Shown: positions 53,185-62,710 of the stretch, piece after piece
How the letters are laid out: the number at the start of each line of letters is the position of its first letter
Numbering within the stretch: position 1 is the stretch's first letter
Source of the DNA: Luteimonas fraxinea
GTDB lineage: Bacteria > Pseudomonadota > Gammaproteobacteria > Xanthomonadales > Xanthomonadaceae
DNA: 64,000 nucleotides
Assembly: GCF_021233355.1 (NCBI RefSeq)
Contig: NZ_CP089507.1
Coordinates: 310,001 to 374,000, forward strand
Direction of reading: 5' to 3'
The notes under the pieces: model-generated
What the model was told of the DNA's origin: nothing
Databases searched by the model: none
The model's input: only the letters and a program-made list of their open reading frames with translations
Made by a program: the position numbers and the translations under genes

Positions 53185-55800
53185 TTATCGTGCCACGTCG
53201 CCATCGATCGAGGCGAGCAGCGCGAGGCGCAAGGCGTCCTGCGCGTCGTCGTCGAGCAGGCGACCGGCGCTGTCGCTCAGCCGGAACACGTCCTCGACGC
53301 GTTCGCCGAACGTCGCCACGCGTGCATCGTGCACGCGCACGCCGTGCTGCCGCAGCTCGTGGGCGACATCGGCCAGCAGGCCGGGACGATCGGTGCAGAC
53401 GAGACTGAAGACCGTGTGCCTGCCATCGGCGCTGGTATTGAATTCGATGCGCGGTGGCACGCGGAAATGCCGAAGGTGCCGTGGCTGCGCGCGACGTGCC
53501 GGGCGCAGATCCAGCGAACCGGTCAGCACCGTGGTGAGCTTGCGTTCGATCGAGGCAAGCTCGAGGCTCTGCCGCGTGTCCGCCGGCAGCACCTGGAACA
53601 CGTCGAAGATCGTGCCGCCCGGCCCGTCCAGCGCGCGCGCCTGCTGGATCACCAGACCCAGCCGGTCGAGGGTGATGACGATGGCCGAGAACAGCCCATC
53701 GCGATCGGGCGAATGCACGAAAACTTCCAGCGCCTGGGCGCCTGCGGCAAGCCGGCGCACGCGCACCACGACATCGCCGTCGACGGTGTCACGCAGGCCC
53801 AGCGCCTGCCAGACCACCTGGTCGGCGCGACCGCGCAGGAAACTCTCCTGCGGAATGCGGGTGAACAGCGCATCGGCTTCAGTATCATTGACGCCGTGCG
53901 CCGAAAGCAGACCGCGCGCGCGATCGCGCGCTTCGGCGATGCGCTCGACGGCGGCCACCGGATTCTCGAGACCACGCCGCAACGCCAGCCGCGTCGCGCT
54001 GCGCAGGTCGGTCAGCAACCGATCCTTCCATGCGTTCCACAGCTTGGGCGAGGTGCCGGCAATGTCGGCGCAGGTCAGCAGGTAGAGGTAGTCGAGGCGC
54101 TCACGATCGGCGACCTCGGTGGCGAACTTGTGGATCACCGCCGGATCGGAAATGTCGAGCTTCTGCGCGCTGGTCGACATCAGCAGGTGCCGCTTGACCA
54201 GCCATTCGACGAGCGCGGTGTCCGGCTCGCCGAGGCCGTGGCCTTCGCAGAACTCGCGCGCATCGACTGCGCCGAGTTCGGAATGGTCACCGCCGCGGCC
54301 CTTGGCGATGTCGTGGAACAGGCCGGCGATCAACAGCAGTTCCGGCTTGCGCAGTTGCGGCCAGACTTCGTGCGCGCTGGAGAAACGCTCGTCCGGCGCC
54401 TCGGACGCGAAGCTGGCGATATTGCGCAGCACCGCGAGCGTGTGCTGGTCGACCGTGTAGACGTGGAACAGGTCGAACTGCATGCGCCCGGTCACGTTCG
54501 CGAACTCGGGAATCCACACACCCAGTACGCCCAGACGCGCCATGCGCTCGAGCGTGCGCACCGGAATCGGACCGCGCAGCAGGCCGAGAAACTGCTCGCG
54601 CAATCCGGTCGATGCGTTGCGCCACGACGGCAGCGCATGCAGCGATTCGGCCAGCGCGCGCGCGGTCTGCGAGTGCAGGCCGCGCAGTTCCTGGTGATCG
54701 GCCCACATCGCGAACAGGTCGAACACGCGGGCGATGTCACCGCCAGGCCACACGTCGTCGCGTGCGACCAGATAGCCGCGCTGGCTGCCGAACTCGGCAT
54801 CGAGCGGCTGCAGCGTGCCCTCGCCTTCGATCTGTTCCTCGAATCGCTGCAGCATGCGTTCGCTGATCCGCTGCACCACCGAGGCGCTGCGGTAGAACTC
54901 CTGCATCATCTTCTCGACAAGCGGATTGTCCGCGGCCTCTACATGATGCAGCCGCGCGGCCAGCGCCTTCTGGTAGTCGAAACGCAGACGTTCTTCGGCC
55001 TTGCCGGCCACCAGATGCAGGCCGAAGCGCAGCCGCGACAGCGTGCGGCGTTCGCGCTCGAGCGTCGCGTGTTCGTCCACGCCGAGCTGGCCCAGCGCGA
55101 TCAGTTCCTCGGTGCCGTAGACGCCCAGCACGCGCCGCGCCATCCAGCGCAGGTTGTGCACGTCGCGCAGGCCGCCGGGGCCGTCCTTGATGTTGGGTTC
55201 GAGGTTATCGGCGGTATCGCCGAAGCGCGCGTGGCGCATCTCGAGTTCACGGCGCTTGGCGTGGAAGAAATCATCCGCCGGCCAGACCTTCGTATCGGCG
55301 ATCGCGTCCATCAGCGCGCGCACCTCGCCGATGTTGGCCAGCAGCGGGCGCGCTTCCAACAGCGCGGTCAACACAGTCACATCGTCGGCGGCGCGCGTGC
55401 ACTCTTCGAAACTGCGCACCGCGTGACCGACCGGCAATCCGAAGTCCCACAGCAGCGCGAGCATGCGGCCCAGTGCTTCGGCATGTTCGGCCTGCGCGTC
55501 GGACGTGGCGATGACCAGCAGATCGATATCGGAATGCGGAAACAGTTCGCCGCGGCCGTACCCGCCGACCGCGAACAGCGCCAGCGGTGCGTCGCCGGGA
55601 ATGCAGCGCGCCCAGGCCTTGCGCACCCAGCCATCGACGGCGTTGGCACGCGCGGCGAGCAGACGGTCGATGTGCTGGCCGGCGTCGAAGCCCTGCGCCA
55701 GACGCGCATCGTGGGCGGCAAGCGCGGCACGCGCCTCCGCCACCCATGCCATGTCGTCGCTGTCGGCGCCGGGGACCTGGGGGGCGGTGCGCTCGCCCAC
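53185..55800 (-). CDS. glnD: Bifunctional uridylyltransferase/uridylyl-removing enzyme GlnD
   Basis: 871 residues from a GTG at 55800, one base after the map stop; no good ribosome binding site is visible and the next start would be Met17. GlnD senses glutamine and modifies PII proteins. Domains in order: nucleotidyltransferase with GGYGRGELFPHSDIDLL (79-95), the linker, the HD phosphodiesterase domain (LLIAGLFHDIAKGRGGDHS, about 500), and two C-terminal ACT domains (VFVHSPDRDGLFSAIVI, SLVCTDRPGLLADVAHEL). All are intact. The map-glnD-dapD order matches that of E. coli. Confidence 0.96.
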   Translation of the reverse strand: MGERTAPQVPGADSDDMAWVAEARAALAAHDARLAQGFDAGQHIDRLLAARANAVDGWVRKAWARCIPGDAPLALFAVGGYGRGELFPHSDIDLLVIATSDAQAEHAEALGRMLALLWDFGLPVGHAVRSFEECTRAADDVTVLTALLEARPLLANIGEVRALMDAIADTKVWPADDFFHAKRRELEMRHARFGDTADNLEPNIKDGPGGLRDVHNLRWMARRVLGVYGTEELIALGQLGVDEHATLERERRTLSRLRFGLHLVAGKAEERLRFDYQKALAARLHHVEAADNPLVEKMMQEFYRSASVVQRISERMLQRFEEQIEGEGTLQPLDAEFGSQRGYLVARDDVWPGGDIARVFDLFAMWADHQELRGLHSQTARALAESLHALPSWRNASTGLREQFLGLLRGPIPVRTLERMARLGVLGVWIPEFANVTGRMQFDLFHVYTVDQHTLAVLRNIASFASEAPDERFSSAHEVWPQLRKPELLLIAGLFHDIAKGRGGDHSELGAVDAREFCEGHGLGEPDTALVEWLVKRHLLMSTSAQKLDISDPAVIHKFATEVADRERLDYLYLLTCADIAGTSPKLWNAWKDRLLTDLRSATRLALRRGLENPVAAVERIAEARDRARGLLSAHGVNDTEADALFTRIPQESFLRGRADQVVWQALGLRDTVDGDVVVRVRRLAAGAQALEVFVHSPDRDGLFSAIVITLDRLGLVIQQARALDGPGGTIFDVFQVLPADTRQSLELASIERKLTTVLTGSLDLRPARRAQPRHLRHFRVPPRIEFNTSADGRHTVFSLVCTDRPGLLADVAHELRQHGVRVHDARVATFGERVEDVFRLSDSAGRLLDDDAQDALRLALLASIDGDVAR

Positions 55801-55801
55801 G

Positions 55802-56599
55802 TCAGAGAGGCGCGTTGTCGAGAAACGGGTCGTTGTCGTCGCCCGGGATGCGGGTCAGCACGTCCACGCCGTCGGCGGTGACCGCGACCGTGTGCTCCCA
55901 CTGCGCGGACAGCTTCCGGTCCTTGGTGACCACGGTCCAGCCATCGGGCAGCACCTTGGTGAAGCGCGTGCCCTCGTTGATCATCGGCTCGATCGTGAAG
56001 GTCATGCCTTCCTTGAGCACGACGCCGGCGCCCGGCGTGCCGTAATGCAGCACCTGCGGTTCGTCGTGATAGACCTTGCCGATGCCGTGGCCGCAGTACT
56101 CGCGCACCACGCTGAAACGTTCGGCCTCGGCGTACTTCTGGATCGCGTGACCGACATCGCCGAGCGTCGCGCCCGGCTTCACTTCACGGATGCCGCGCCA
56201 CATCGCCTCGCGCGTCACCTCGACCAGACGCCGCGCCATCACCGACGGCGTACCGACGAAATACATGCGGCTGGTATCGCCGTGCCAGCCGTCCTTGATG
56301 ACGGTGACATCGATATTGATGATGTCGCCTTCCTTGAGGACCTTGGCGTCGTTGGGAATGCCGTGGCAGATGACGTTGTTGGCCGAGATGCACGTCGTCT
56401 TGGGATAGCCCTTGTAGCCGACGTTGGCCGGAATCGCGCCCTGCACCCGGATGATGTGGTCGTAGCAGATGCGGTCCAGTTCCTCGGTCGTCACGCCCGG
56501 CTTCACATGCGGGGCGACGATCTGCAGCACCTCGGCGGCCAGCCGGCCGGCCGCGCGCATCTTCTCGATTTCTTCGGGCGTCTTGGTGTGGATACTCAT
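55802..56599 (-). CDS. map: Methionine aminopeptidase, type I
   Basis: 265 residues from the ATG at 56599 (MSIHTKTPEEIEKMRAAGRL). It removes the initiator methionine from nascent proteins. All key residues occur at the E. coli positions: His79, Asp97, Asp108, His171, Glu204 and Glu235. The GATAAT hexamer sits 6 nt before the ATG with no Shine-Dalgarno sequence, so the transcript may be leaderless. The stop is followed after one base by the glnD GTG. Upstream frames to 56665 are not conserved. It is divergent from the pilus operon and precedes glnD, dapD and dapE. Confidence 0.97.
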   Translation of the reverse strand: MSIHTKTPEEIEKMRAAGRLAAEVLQIVAPHVKPGVTTEELDRICYDHIIRVQGAIPANVGYKGYPKTTCISANNVICHGIPNDAKVLKEGDIINIDVTVIKDGWHGDTSRMYFVGTPSVMARRLVEVTREAMWRGIREVKPGATLGDVGHAIQKYAEAERFSVVREYCGHGIGKVYHDEPQVLHYGTPGAGVVLKEGMTFTIEPMINEGTRFTKVLPDGWTVVTKDRKLSAQWEHTVAVTADGVDVLTRIPGDDNDPFLDNAPL

Positions 56600-56605
56600 G
56601 CCGGC

Positions 56606-56611
56606 ATTATC
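56606..56611 (-). promoter_or_regulatory. -10 hexamer of an apparently leaderless map transcript
   Basis: GATAAT on the minus strand (5/6 to TATAAT) ends exactly 6 nt before the map ATG. The expected -35 region shows only a weak match. Confidence 0.5.
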
Positions 56612-56882
56612 GCCGAATTCGTTCTGGACGGAATGATCGGCGGGCAAACGGCGGCCATCTCCCACGCCGGCGCCGGAATCGCCGACTTCAAAAAACGAAA
56701 CGACGCGTTCTGAGAATTATCTGAAAGCGCCGTATTCACAGGTCGCTTCACAGACGTGGTTCCGGGCGTGTCTCCACACTGTCGGACATGGTCATTCGAC
56801 CAGCCGCTGCTCCGGTACTGCATCGCACGCACTTTTCATGCATGCGGAGCCCGGACTCGCCAACATCGCCCGGAGACGCCTG

Positions 56883-57386
56883 ATGACCCCGCACCGCTTG
56901 CTCGCTTCTCTTGCCCTGCTCGCCGCTTCCTGCCTTGCGCTGCCCGCCGCCGCGCAGTCCACGAGTACGACGTTCCAGGTACGGATCTCGATCAGCAGCG
57001 TCTGTGCGTTCACCGCGCCCGGCGCGACGGACGTGGATTTCGGCGCGCAGCCCTCGACGGCGCTCAATGTCGACGCCGATGGCGCACTCACGGTCACCTG
57101 CACGCCCGGCACCGCCTACAACATCGCGCTCGATGCAGGCCAGAGCCCCGGCGCCGGCGGCATCGAGGCCCGCAACATGAGCAATGGCACCGCCGCGCTC
57201 GTGCCCTATCAGCTGTTCCGCGATGCGGGCCGTTTGCTCATCTGGGGCGACACGGTCGGCACGAATACCGTCGCCAACACCGGCACGGGTACAGCGCAGA
57301 CGATCCCGGTCTACGGACGCGTACTCAGCGCGAACCAGCCCGCCGGCAGCTACCTCGACATCGTGACCGCCACGGTCGTCTATTGA
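56883..57386 (+). CDS. Spore coat U (SCPU) domain pilin, major subunit of an archaic chaperone-usher pilus
   Basis: 167 residues from the ATG at 56883 with GGAGA upstream. Signal peptide MTPHRLLASLALLAASCLAL to AAAQ, then an SCPU domain (CsuA/B type): VRISISSVCAFTAPGATDVD, DADGALTVTCTPGTAYNIAL, LVPYQLFRDAGRLLIWGD and the final SYLDIVTATVVY strand. Two cysteines (in SVC and VTC) should form the conserved disulfide. The N-terminal extension TSTTFQVRI can serve for donor-strand exchange. It is the first gene of a four-gene operon with chaperone, usher and a two-domain SCPU protein, so it is probably the main or only shaft pilin. Confidence 0.9.
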   Translation: MTPHRLLASLALLAASCLALPAAAQSTSTTFQVRISISSVCAFTAPGATDVDFGAQPSTALNVDADGALTVTCTPGTAYNIALDAGQSPGAGGIEARNMSNGTAALVPYQLFRDAGRLLIWGDTVGTNTVANTGTGTAQTIPVYGRVLSANQPAGSYLDIVTATVVY

Positions 57387-57391
57387 GCCCG

Positions 57392-58132
57392 ATGATCGGG
57401 CTCCGCGACGCACGTCGCGTCCACGCATGGCTGCTGGTGCTGGGATTGCTGCTGGGCGCGTCTTCGATCGCGTCAGCCGCCAGCCTGCAGGTCGCGCCGA
57501 CGCGAATCACGATCGAGGTCGAACGCGGCGCCGAAGGACTCACGCTCAGCAACAGTGGCACCGAGATCGTGCACGTGCAGGTGCGCGCGTTCCGCTGGTG
57601 GCAGGAGAACGGGGAAGACATGCTGGAGCCGGCAGAGGATCTGGTCGTCAGCCCCCCGATGCTGCAGTTGGGCACGGGGGCCGAGCAGCTGATCCGTATC
57701 GTGCATACCGGCTCGCCACCACCCGCGGGCGGCGAGAAAACCTATCGCGTCGTCGTCGACGAACTGCCGGTCGACAGTGCGGGGCCCCGTGGCCCGGGCT
57801 TGCGGTTCGCGCTGCGCTACTCGATCCCCGTCTTCATCCTCGAATCTGCAGAGGCGCCGCCGGCGCCGCAGCTGCAGACACGCTTCGTTGAAAGCGCCTC
57901 CGGCGCGGCGATCGAAATCCGCAACACCGGATCCGGCAGTGCGCAGTTCGCGGATCTGGTGGTGATCGACCCGCGCGGCCGTCGACACGTCGTGGCGCAG
58001 GGACTCGCGGGTTACGTGTTGCCAGGTCAGCAGCGACAGTGGCCGCTGCCGCGCGGCGCGACGGCCGAAGGTCGCATCAAGGCGAAGCTCAATGGCGAGC
58101 CGCAGGCGCGTGCGCTGGCACCGGATCGCTGA
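57392..58132 (+). CDS. Periplasmic pilus chaperone (PapD-like, archaic class)
   Basis: 246 residues from the ATG at 57392, 5 bp behind the pilin stop; MIGLRDARRVHAWLLVLGLL is followed by a signal cleavage at ASA-ASL. Two Ig-like domains: the first from LQVAPTRITIEVERGAEGLT with VSPPMLQLGTGAEQLIRIVH, the second from LRFALRYSIPVFILES. The conserved basic residues for subunit anchoring are present in the N-terminal strand and in LIRI. It stabilises SCPU pilins in the periplasm and delivers them to the usher. The usher start lies inside its 3' end (41-bp overlap). Confidence 0.9.
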   Translation: MIGLRDARRVHAWLLVLGLLLGASSIASAASLQVAPTRITIEVERGAEGLTLSNSGTEIVHVQVRAFRWWQENGEDMLEPAEDLVVSPPMLQLGTGAEQLIRIVHTGSPPPAGGEKTYRVVVDELPVDSAGPRGPGLRFALRYSIPVFILESAEAPPAPQLQTRFVESASGAAIEIRNTGSGSAQFADLVVIDPRGRRHVVAQGLAGYVLPGQQRQWPLPRGATAEGRIKAKLNGEPQARALAPDR

Positions 58133-60512
58133 TGTGCTGCTGCTGGGCGTGATCGCGACGCCGGCGTGGGCAAACGGCGGACTCGCCGCGTTGCCCGCGC
58201 ATGCGCTGGATCGCCCGTCCGCCATCCAGCCTGATGCAGACATTGCACTGCGGCTCGCCGTGACGCTCAACCAGACACCGCAATCGCGATTGCTCCCGTT
58301 CGTGTCGCGCGCCGGACGTCTGCACGCCGATGCCGGGACGCTGCGGGCGATGGGCTTCTCGCTGGCAGCGTCGAATACGACGGGTCTGCTGCCGCTCGAC
58401 GCGATCCCCGGCGCGCAGGTGCGTTACGACAGCGCCACGCAGCACGTGTCGATCGACGCGCCGCTTTCGCAACTCACGCTCGACACGACGCGGATCGGCC
58501 AACCATCCGACGATCCCGGACCCGTCGCCGCGGACAGCAGCCCGGGCGTCCTGCTCAACTACGACGTCTACGCCAGCGATGCCCGCGATGGCTCGCAACT
58601 CAGCGCCGGCACCGAGCTGCGCGTGTTCGGCATCGGAACTGGCGTACTCAGCAACACGGCGCTGCTGCGCACCTGGCAGGCGCGCAGCCCTGACGAAGAT
58701 CAAAACAGCCGCTGGCAGCGCGACAGCGTCCGACTGGACACGCGTTGGGACTTCGCGTTTCCCGCCTCGGCGGTTTCGGTCACGGTGGGCGACACGCTGA
58801 CCGGCTTTCTCGACTGGAGCCGGCCCGTGCGCATCGGCGGCCTGCAGATCGGACGCAACTTCGCGCTGCAGCCCTATCGCATCACGACGCCAACGCCCGC
58901 TTTTCTCGGCGAAGTCGCGGTCCCGTCGGCCGTCGAGCTCTACGTCAACGGCCTGCGCCAGTACCAGGGCCAGTTGCCGACCGGCCCGTTCGAAATGACG
59001 ACACTGCCCGGCATCAGCGGCGCCGGCACTGCCCAGGTCGTGATCACCGATGCGTTCGGACGCAGTCGCACGCTCGATTTTCCGTTCTATGCAACCCAGC
59101 GGCTGCTGGCCGCAGGACTGTCGGACTGGTCACTGGCGGCCGGCCGCGTGCGCCAGGACTACGGCCTGCGCTCGTTCGCCTATTACCCGGATACCGTGGC
59201 CAGCGCGAATCTGCGCTACGGCGCCAACGACCGCCTCACCCTGGAAGCACACGCTGAAGGCGGCGGCGGGCTGCGCAATGCGGGTATTGGCGGCGCCTGG
59301 CTGCTGGGCATGGCCGGCGTGCTCAGCGGTTCTCACGTCCGTAGCCAGTTGGGCGATCGCGCCGGTGGGCAGACCACTTTCGCCTACAGCTGGCAGCCCC
59401 GCCCTCTGAACCTGTCGCTCGACAGCCAGCGTACGCATGGCGACTACCGTGATGTCGCATCGCTGTATGGCCCGCTGCCGCCTCTGCGCACAGATCGCGC
59501 GTTAGTCGGCTATCTCAGCCAGAGCGCCGGCAGTTTCAACCTCAGCTACCTGCGCCTGGACCAGGCCGACCCCGACGTCGCGCCCGCCCGGTACGCCGGT
59601 GCGTTCTGGAGCCGCACCTTCGAACGCGGCTGGTCCGCGAGCGTCAGCCTCAACCAGAATCTCGACGCGGGCGCGGACCGCAGTCTTTCTGTGGGCGTAC
59701 TGGTGCCGCTGGGTCGCGATCGTCAGCTCAGCGTCGCCGCGCAACGCCAGCCCGAAGGACAGGACCTGCTGATGGATGTGTCGCGCCCGATCCCCGGCGA
59801 CGGCGGTTTCGGCTGGCGGGTGCAAGGTCGCGCGGGCGATGGCGGCGGCGGACTGGCCGAAGTCGGCTGGCTCCGGGAGCATGGTCGTCTGCTGCTGGGC
59901 GCCGGTCGTTTCGGGGATCGGCGCCAGACCTATGCCCAGGCCGACGGCGCACTCGTGTGGATGGGCGGCGGCCTGTTTCCGTCGCGCCGCGTCGACGATG
60001 CATTCGCCGTCGTCACTACGGATGGATTCGCCGACGTCCCAGTGCGGCTCGAAAACCGCACGATCGGTCGCACGGATGCGCGCGGCCGGCTGCTGGTTAC
60101 GCCATTGCGCGCGTGGCAGCGCAACCAGCTCGGGCTCGACCCGATGACATTGCCAGCCGACGTGCGCATCGACGACGTGTCCCTGAGCGCCACACCGAGC
60201 GATCGCGCCGGCACCACGGTCGGCTTCCAGTTGCGTCGCGTCCGGGCCGCTTTGCTGGTGCTGCACGACAGCCACGATGCGCCTCTGCCGATGGGCGCAA
60301 CGGTCACCGGTCACGCGGATGTCGACGGCGTCAGCGCGATCGTCGGCTACGACGGCGAGGCCTACGTGGAGGGCCTCACCGAGGACAACCGCCTGCGTGT
60401 CCGCACCGATGCAGGCGACTGTGTGGTCGACTTCCGCATGCCCGGCGCGGCAACCGCGACCATTCCCCGCATCGGCGCACTGCGCTGCCTGCCGGCCCCG
60501 GAGGCGCAATGA
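58092..60512 (+). CDS. Outer membrane usher of an archaic chaperone-usher pilus
   Basis: 806 residues from the ATG at 58092, preceded by GGCGAAG and overlapping the chaperone gene by 41 bp. A signal peptide (VLLLGVIATPAWA) leads to an N-terminal periplasmic domain, a 24-strand barrel and plug region (PFEMTTLPGISGAGTAQVVI, FDFAFP-like strand pairs such as LNLSLDSQRTHGDYRDVASL) and C-terminal domains (VPVRLENRTIGRTDARGRL, DDVSLSATPSDRAGTTVGF). Size fits the family. It forms the pore through which SCPU pilins are assembled. The stop overlaps the next gene by 4 bp. Confidence 0.92.
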   Translation: MASRRRVRWHRIADVLLLGVIATPAWANGGLAALPAHALDRPSAIQPDADIALRLAVTLNQTPQSRLLPFVSRAGRLHADAGTLRAMGFSLAASNTTGLLPLDAIPGAQVRYDSATQHVSIDAPLSQLTLDTTRIGQPSDDPGPVAADSSPGVLLNYDVYASDARDGSQLSAGTELRVFGIGTGVLSNTALLRTWQARSPDEDQNSRWQRDSVRLDTRWDFAFPASAVSVTVGDTLTGFLDWSRPVRIGGLQIGRNFALQPYRITTPTPAFLGEVAVPSAVELYVNGLRQYQGQLPTGPFEMTTLPGISGAGTAQVVITDAFGRSRTLDFPFYATQRLLAAGLSDWSLAAGRVRQDYGLRSFAYYPDTVASANLRYGANDRLTLEAHAEGGGGLRNAGIGGAWLLGMAGVLSGSHVRSQLGDRAGGQTTFAYSWQPRPLNLSLDSQRTHGDYRDVASLYGPLPPLRTDRALVGYLSQSAGSFNLSYLRLDQADPDVAPARYAGAFWSRTFERGWSASVSLNQNLDAGADRSLSVGVLVPLGRDRQLSVAAQRQPEGQDLLMDVSRPIPGDGGFGWRVQGRAGDGGGGLAEVGWLREHGRLLLGAGRFGDRRQTYAQADGALVWMGGGLFPSRRVDDAFAVVTTDGFADVPVRLENRTIGRTDARGRLLVTPLRAWQRNQLGLDPMTLPADVRIDDVSLSATPSDRAGTTVGFQLRRVRAALLVLHDSHDAPLPMGATVTGHADVDGVSAIVGYDGEAYVEGLTEDNRLRVRTDAGDCVVDFRMPGAATATIPRIGALRCLPAPEAQ

Positions 60513-61516
60513 TCCGTCACCTTGGCCTGTGCCTGCTGTTGCTCGCCGCTTTCTGGGTGACGCCGACCGCCAAGGCCGCAACTGTCTGCACGGCGACCAG
60601 CACGCCGATGATCTTCCCGCAGGCAGGCCCCACCCAGGTCGACAGCAATGCCGTGGTCACGGTGACCTGCAATACCTTCGGACTGTCGTTGCTGGCGACT
60701 GCCCGTGTGCGCATGTGTCTGAACCTCGATGGCGGCAGCGTCGCACCCGCGCAGATCGTGCCCAGGCGGATGCAGAACAGCTTCGGCGATCCATTGAACT
60801 TCCAGCTGTACAGCAACCCGGCCCATACCGTGATCTGGGGCGGCAGCGCGGCGCCTGGCGTCCCTGCCGCTGTGCAGATCGATCTGGAATACGGCGTGCC
60901 CGTACTCGGCGGCGCGGGCACCGCGACGACGACGATCTACGGACGGGTCCCCGCCCAGAGCGGCCTGGCCGCGGGTACGTTCACCAACAGCTTCGCCGCT
61001 GCGAATGCGGTGCTCACCTATCGCTACAGCGAGGCGTTGCTGGCGACGCCCCCGTGGCCGACAAGCTGCCTGGCAGGCGGCAACGGCGGCGCGAGCACCG
61101 GATTCCCGTTCACCGCCAGCGCCCCGGTCGCCAGCCGTTGCACAATCTCGACCGCGACGGATCTCGACTTCGGCAATGTGCCCGGTGCGATTGCAACCAA
61201 TCGCGACCAGACCTCGGCGGTGACCTTCACCTGCACAGGGCGGACAGCCTGGAACGTCGGCCTCGACAATGGCATCCATGCTGCGGGCACGACGCGACGC
61301 ATGCGTCTGGGCACGAGCGCCAACTATGTCCGCTACGAGCTGTATCGCGATGCCGGGCACAGCCAGCGCTGGGGTACGACAGCCGGCACTGACACCGCAT
61401 CGGGCACAGGTAGCGGCGGCGCGCAGACGGTCACGGTCCAAGGCCGTGTGCCAGCCGGGCAGATGGTGCCCGCAGGCACCTACGCCGATACCGTCACGGT
61501 CACGATCACCTACTGA
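60509..61516 (+). CDS. Two-domain SCPU protein, probable pilus tip adhesin (CsuE-like)
   Basis: 335 residues from the ATG at 60509, coupled to the usher by ATGA. After a signal peptide ([20 protein letters not shown] to AKA) come two consecutive SCPU domains: about 24-175 ([40 protein letters not shown]) and about 180-335 ([40 protein letters not shown], ending VTVTITY). In Csu-type pili the two-domain subunit at the operon's end is the tip adhesin that contacts hydrophobic surfaces. The N-terminal domain starts directly after the signal without a long donor strand, in keeping with a tip position. Surface specificity is not predictable. Confidence 0.88.
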   Translation: MIRHLGLCLLLLAAFWVTPTAKAATVCTATSTPMIFPQAGPTQVDSNAVVTVTCNTFGLSLLATARVRMCLNLDGGSVAPAQIVPRRMQNSFGDPLNFQLYSNPAHTVIWGGSAAPGVPAAVQIDLEYGVPVLGGAGTATTTIYGRVPAQSGLAAGTFTNSFAAANAVLTYRYSEALLATPPWPTSCLAGGNGGASTGFPFTASAPVASRCTISTATDLDFGNVPGAIATNRDQTSAVTFTCTGRTAWNVGLDNGIHAAGTTRRMRLGTSANYVRYELYRDAGHSQRWGTTAGTDTASGTGSGGAQTVTVQGRVPAGQMVPAGTYADTVTVTITY

Positions 61517-61547
61517 GAAGCGCGACCCGCGCCGGCGAGCGCCTCGA

Positions 61548-61576
61548 TTGCCTCCCGCAGGCCGGCGGCGTATCAT
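61548..61576 (+). promoter_or_regulatory. rpsB promoter
   Basis: TTGCCT (61548-61553), a 17-bp spacer and TATCAT (61571-61576) make a good sigma-70 promoter about 32 bp behind the pilus operon. Transcription would start near 61583, giving a leader of about 200 nt before rpsB. Confidence 0.75.
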
Positions 61577-61582
61577 CGGCGG

Positions 61583-61784
61583 CTGCCCGGAGTACCGGGT
61601 CGCCAATGCCGGGCGTCACCGGCAAATCCACACCTGCCGCAACAGCCCGTGCCGGGGTGCCTCGCAAGAGGTTCGGTCACGGAGGCGACAGGGAGGCTCA
61701 ACCCCGGAACCACTGCCCCGCCCCGCGCGGCGCAACCGCCCATACCTACCCGTGGCGGCCGGTTCCACTGTCAGGAGTTCCACC
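61583..61784 (+). ncRNA. Long structured 5' leader of rpsB
   Basis: About 200 nt of GC-rich, hairpin-prone leader lies between the rpsB promoter and its Shine-Dalgarno (AGGAG at 61773). Local hairpins include CCCGG-AGTA-CCGGG and GCCGG-GCGTCA-CCGGC. Gammaproteobacterial rpsB mRNAs carry an autoregulatory leader bound by S2; the length and place match, but I cannot confirm the consensus structure. It contains no open frame I would support. Confidence 0.45.
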
Positions 61785-62603
61785 ATGCCCCAGATCACCA
61801 TGCGCCAGATGCTCGAAGCCGGCGTCCACTTCGGTCACCAGACCCGTTACTGGAACCCGAAGATGGGTCCGTACATCTTCGGTGCCCGCGGCAAGATCCA
61901 CATCATCAACCTCGAGAAGACCGTTCCGCTGTTCAACGACGCGATGAACTTCATCTCGGGTATCGCGCAGAAGCGCGGCATGATCCTGTTCATCGGCACC
62001 AAGCGCAGCGCGCGCGAAGCGATCAAGGAAGAAGCCGAGCGTTGCGGCATGCCGTTCATGACCCAGCGCTGGCTCGGCGGCACGCTGACCAACTTCGCCA
62101 CGGTGAAGAAGTCGGTGTCGCGCCTGAAGGAGCTGGAAGCAGCTGAAACCGACGGCACGTTCGAAAAGCTGGTCAAGCACGAAGTGCTGGGCCTGCGCCG
62201 CGAGCGCGACAAGCTGGAAGCCTCGCTGGGCGGCATCAAGGACATGAACCGTCTGCCCGACGCCCTGTTCGTCATCGACATCGGCCATGAAGACATCGCC
62301 ATCAAGGAAGCCAAGAAGCTCGGCATCCCGGTGATCGCGGTCGTCGACACGAACTACGATCCGGCCCTGGTCGACTACGCGATCCCGGGCAACGACGACG
62401 CCATCCGCGCCGTGCAGCTGTACGCGAACGCCGCGGCCGACGCCGTGCTGGAAGGCAAGGCAGCGACCCCGAGCGCGGCGACCGTGCGCGAGGAAGAGTT
62501 CGTCGAAGGTGGCGAGAAGCCGGCCCGCGCCCCGCGCGGCAAGAAGGCCGAAGACGCTGCGCCTGCAGCGGACGCCGCACCGGCAGCACCTGCGGCCGAG
62601 TAA
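61785..62603 (+). CDS. rpsB: 30S ribosomal protein S2
   Basis: 272 residues from the ATG at 61785 with AGGAG upstream ([20 protein letters not shown]). The S2 signatures are [20 protein letters not shown] and [20 protein letters not shown]. The C-terminus ends in an alanine/proline-rich acidic tail ([20 protein letters not shown]) that is a normal variable extension. S2 binds last to the 30S subunit and is required for S1 binding. rpsB and tsf form the usual two-gene unit with a 107-bp gap. Confidence 0.98.
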   Translation: MPQITMRQMLEAGVHFGHQTRYWNPKMGPYIFGARGKIHIINLEKTVPLFNDAMNFISGIAQKRGMILFIGTKRSAREAIKEEAERCGMPFMTQRWLGGTLTNFATVKKSVSRLKELEAAETDGTFEKLVKHEVLGLRRERDKLEASLGGIKDMNRLPDALFVIDIGHEDIAIKEAKKLGIPVIAVVDTNYDPALVDYAIPGNDDAIRAVQLYANAAADAVLEGKAATPSAATVREEEFVEGGEKPARAPRGKKAEDAAPAADAAPAAPAAE

Positions 62604-62710
62604 CCGCCGCGACATGCGCATCGCGCCGTGCGCGGATATTCGCGCCTTCGGCGTCGATTCCGTGAAGCGGGCCCGGCCCGCACGACAACCCCCGAATTCA
62701 GAGGTCTCCA

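Noticed and set aside
52306..55881. A 1191-codon plus-strand frame opposite dapD and glnD
   Set aside because: Antisense shadow of two complete core genes, with the same biased composition and no recognisable domain.
59957..60508. Upstream extension of the two-domain SCPU gene inside the usher gene
   Set aside because: The extension is out of frame with the usher and Arg-rich; the ATG at 60509 with a clear signal peptide and ATGA coupling is the obvious start.
61600..61784. A metabolite riboswitch in the rpsB leader (for example cobalamin type)
   Set aside because: None of the conserved core boxes of the riboswitches I know could be found; a ribosomal protein leader is the simpler explanation.
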